From Sulfuricella sp. (GTDB taxonomy: Bacteria > Pseudomonadota > Gammaproteobacteria > Burkholderiales > Sulfuricellaceae), in contig JAIOJM010000371.1 in the NCBI GenBank assembly GCA_019911785.1, positions 1 to 14,542 of the forward strand: 14,542 nucleotides of DNA, in the 5' to 3' direction. The notes under the pieces are model-generated. The model was not told where the DNA came from, searched no databases, and worked only from the letters and a program-made list of their open reading frames with translations. Both the position numbers and the translations under genes were made by a program. Below, piece by piece: positions 14,488 through 14,542 of the stretch. Numbering within the stretch: the stretch's first letter is position 1; each line of letters begins with the position of its first letter.

Positions 14488-14542
14488 GCGTCGTTGTGCC
14501 TTGCCCTGCACCCCCATAACCGCACACTCCACCCCGTCCAAC

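Larger units (their letters stand above)
14187..14542. other. Gene-poor right end with repeats and hairpins
   Basis: No convincing gene. GTTGACCGC followed shortly by TGGAATGC occurs twice (14215-14241 and 14333-14353). Two hairpins lie further on: CTCACC-GATTG-GGTGAG (14395-14411) and GGAATGG-AACGA-CCATTCC (14469-14487). Neither is followed by a T-run, so they are not obvious terminators. Two short frames can be read (ATG 14213 to TGA 14365, 50 aa; GTG 14173 to about 14336, 54 aa), but neither shows a known domain or a good ribosome site. The mix of direct repeats and palindromes suggests a dispersed repeat or the edge of a mobile element. Confidence 0.5.

Noticed and set aside
1..14542. CRISPR array, tRNA or rRNA genes, complete insertion sequence
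   Set aside because: No regularly spaced repeats, no tRNA-like cloverleaf or rRNA sequence noticed, and no transposase frame on either strand.

Overview
The window is a flagellar motility and chemotaxis island, apparently from a flagellated betaproteobacterium. Three things point that way. An FlhDC master regulator occurs (known from beta- and gammaproteobacteria). MotA, MotB and CheY keep the enterobacterial residue numbering. Two sites closely match the enteric FliA (sigma-28) promoter consensus. The genes look GC-rich, and the intergenic stretch around 500-750 is visibly AT-rich. Species cannot be assigned by eye.

Layout from left to right. A partial zinc-ribbon NUDIX hydrolase leaves the left edge on the minus strand. 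An AT-rich, roughly 480-bp divergent intergenic region follows, with a pair of DnaA-box-like sites and a candidate structured leader. All remaining recognised genes are on the plus strand. An HDOD-REC-GGDEF diguanylate cyclase comes first; its receiver domain has Glu where the phospho-acceptor Asp should be. A roughly 500-bp regulatory region then holds a FliA-type promoter and a 19-bp palindrome, followed by flhD-flhC, motA-motB, a FliA-type promoter, a methyl-accepting chemotaxis protein (MCP), the 5' remnant of a second MCP, two tandem cheV genes, cheY, cheZ, cheA and cheR. The last 356 bp hold no convincing gene, but contain direct repeats and hairpins that look like an interspersed repeat.

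How the parts work together. FlhDC would switch on the flagellar regulon, and FliA would serve the MCP-che unit. MCP signals would reach CheA through CheW-like adaptors; here the two CheV proteins are the only adaptors encoded. CheA, which lacks a recognisable P2 domain, would phosphorylate CheY and the CheV receiver domains. CheZ would dephosphorylate CheY, CheR would methylate MCPs, and MotAB would be the stator. cheW, cheB and cheD are absent from the window. The diguanylate cyclase suggests a c-di-GMP input on the motile/sessile decision beside the master regulator.

Most interesting points: the FliA-type promoter 458 bp upstream of flhD with no obvious ORF between; the palindrome upstream of flhD; the MCP remnant fused to the cheV start; the inverted-repeat element that supplies the C-terminal tail and stop codon of the first CheV; the degenerate receiver domain; and the structured leader of the cyclase gene. 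No wholly new multi-gene system was evident. The novelty is in regulation and gene remodelling.
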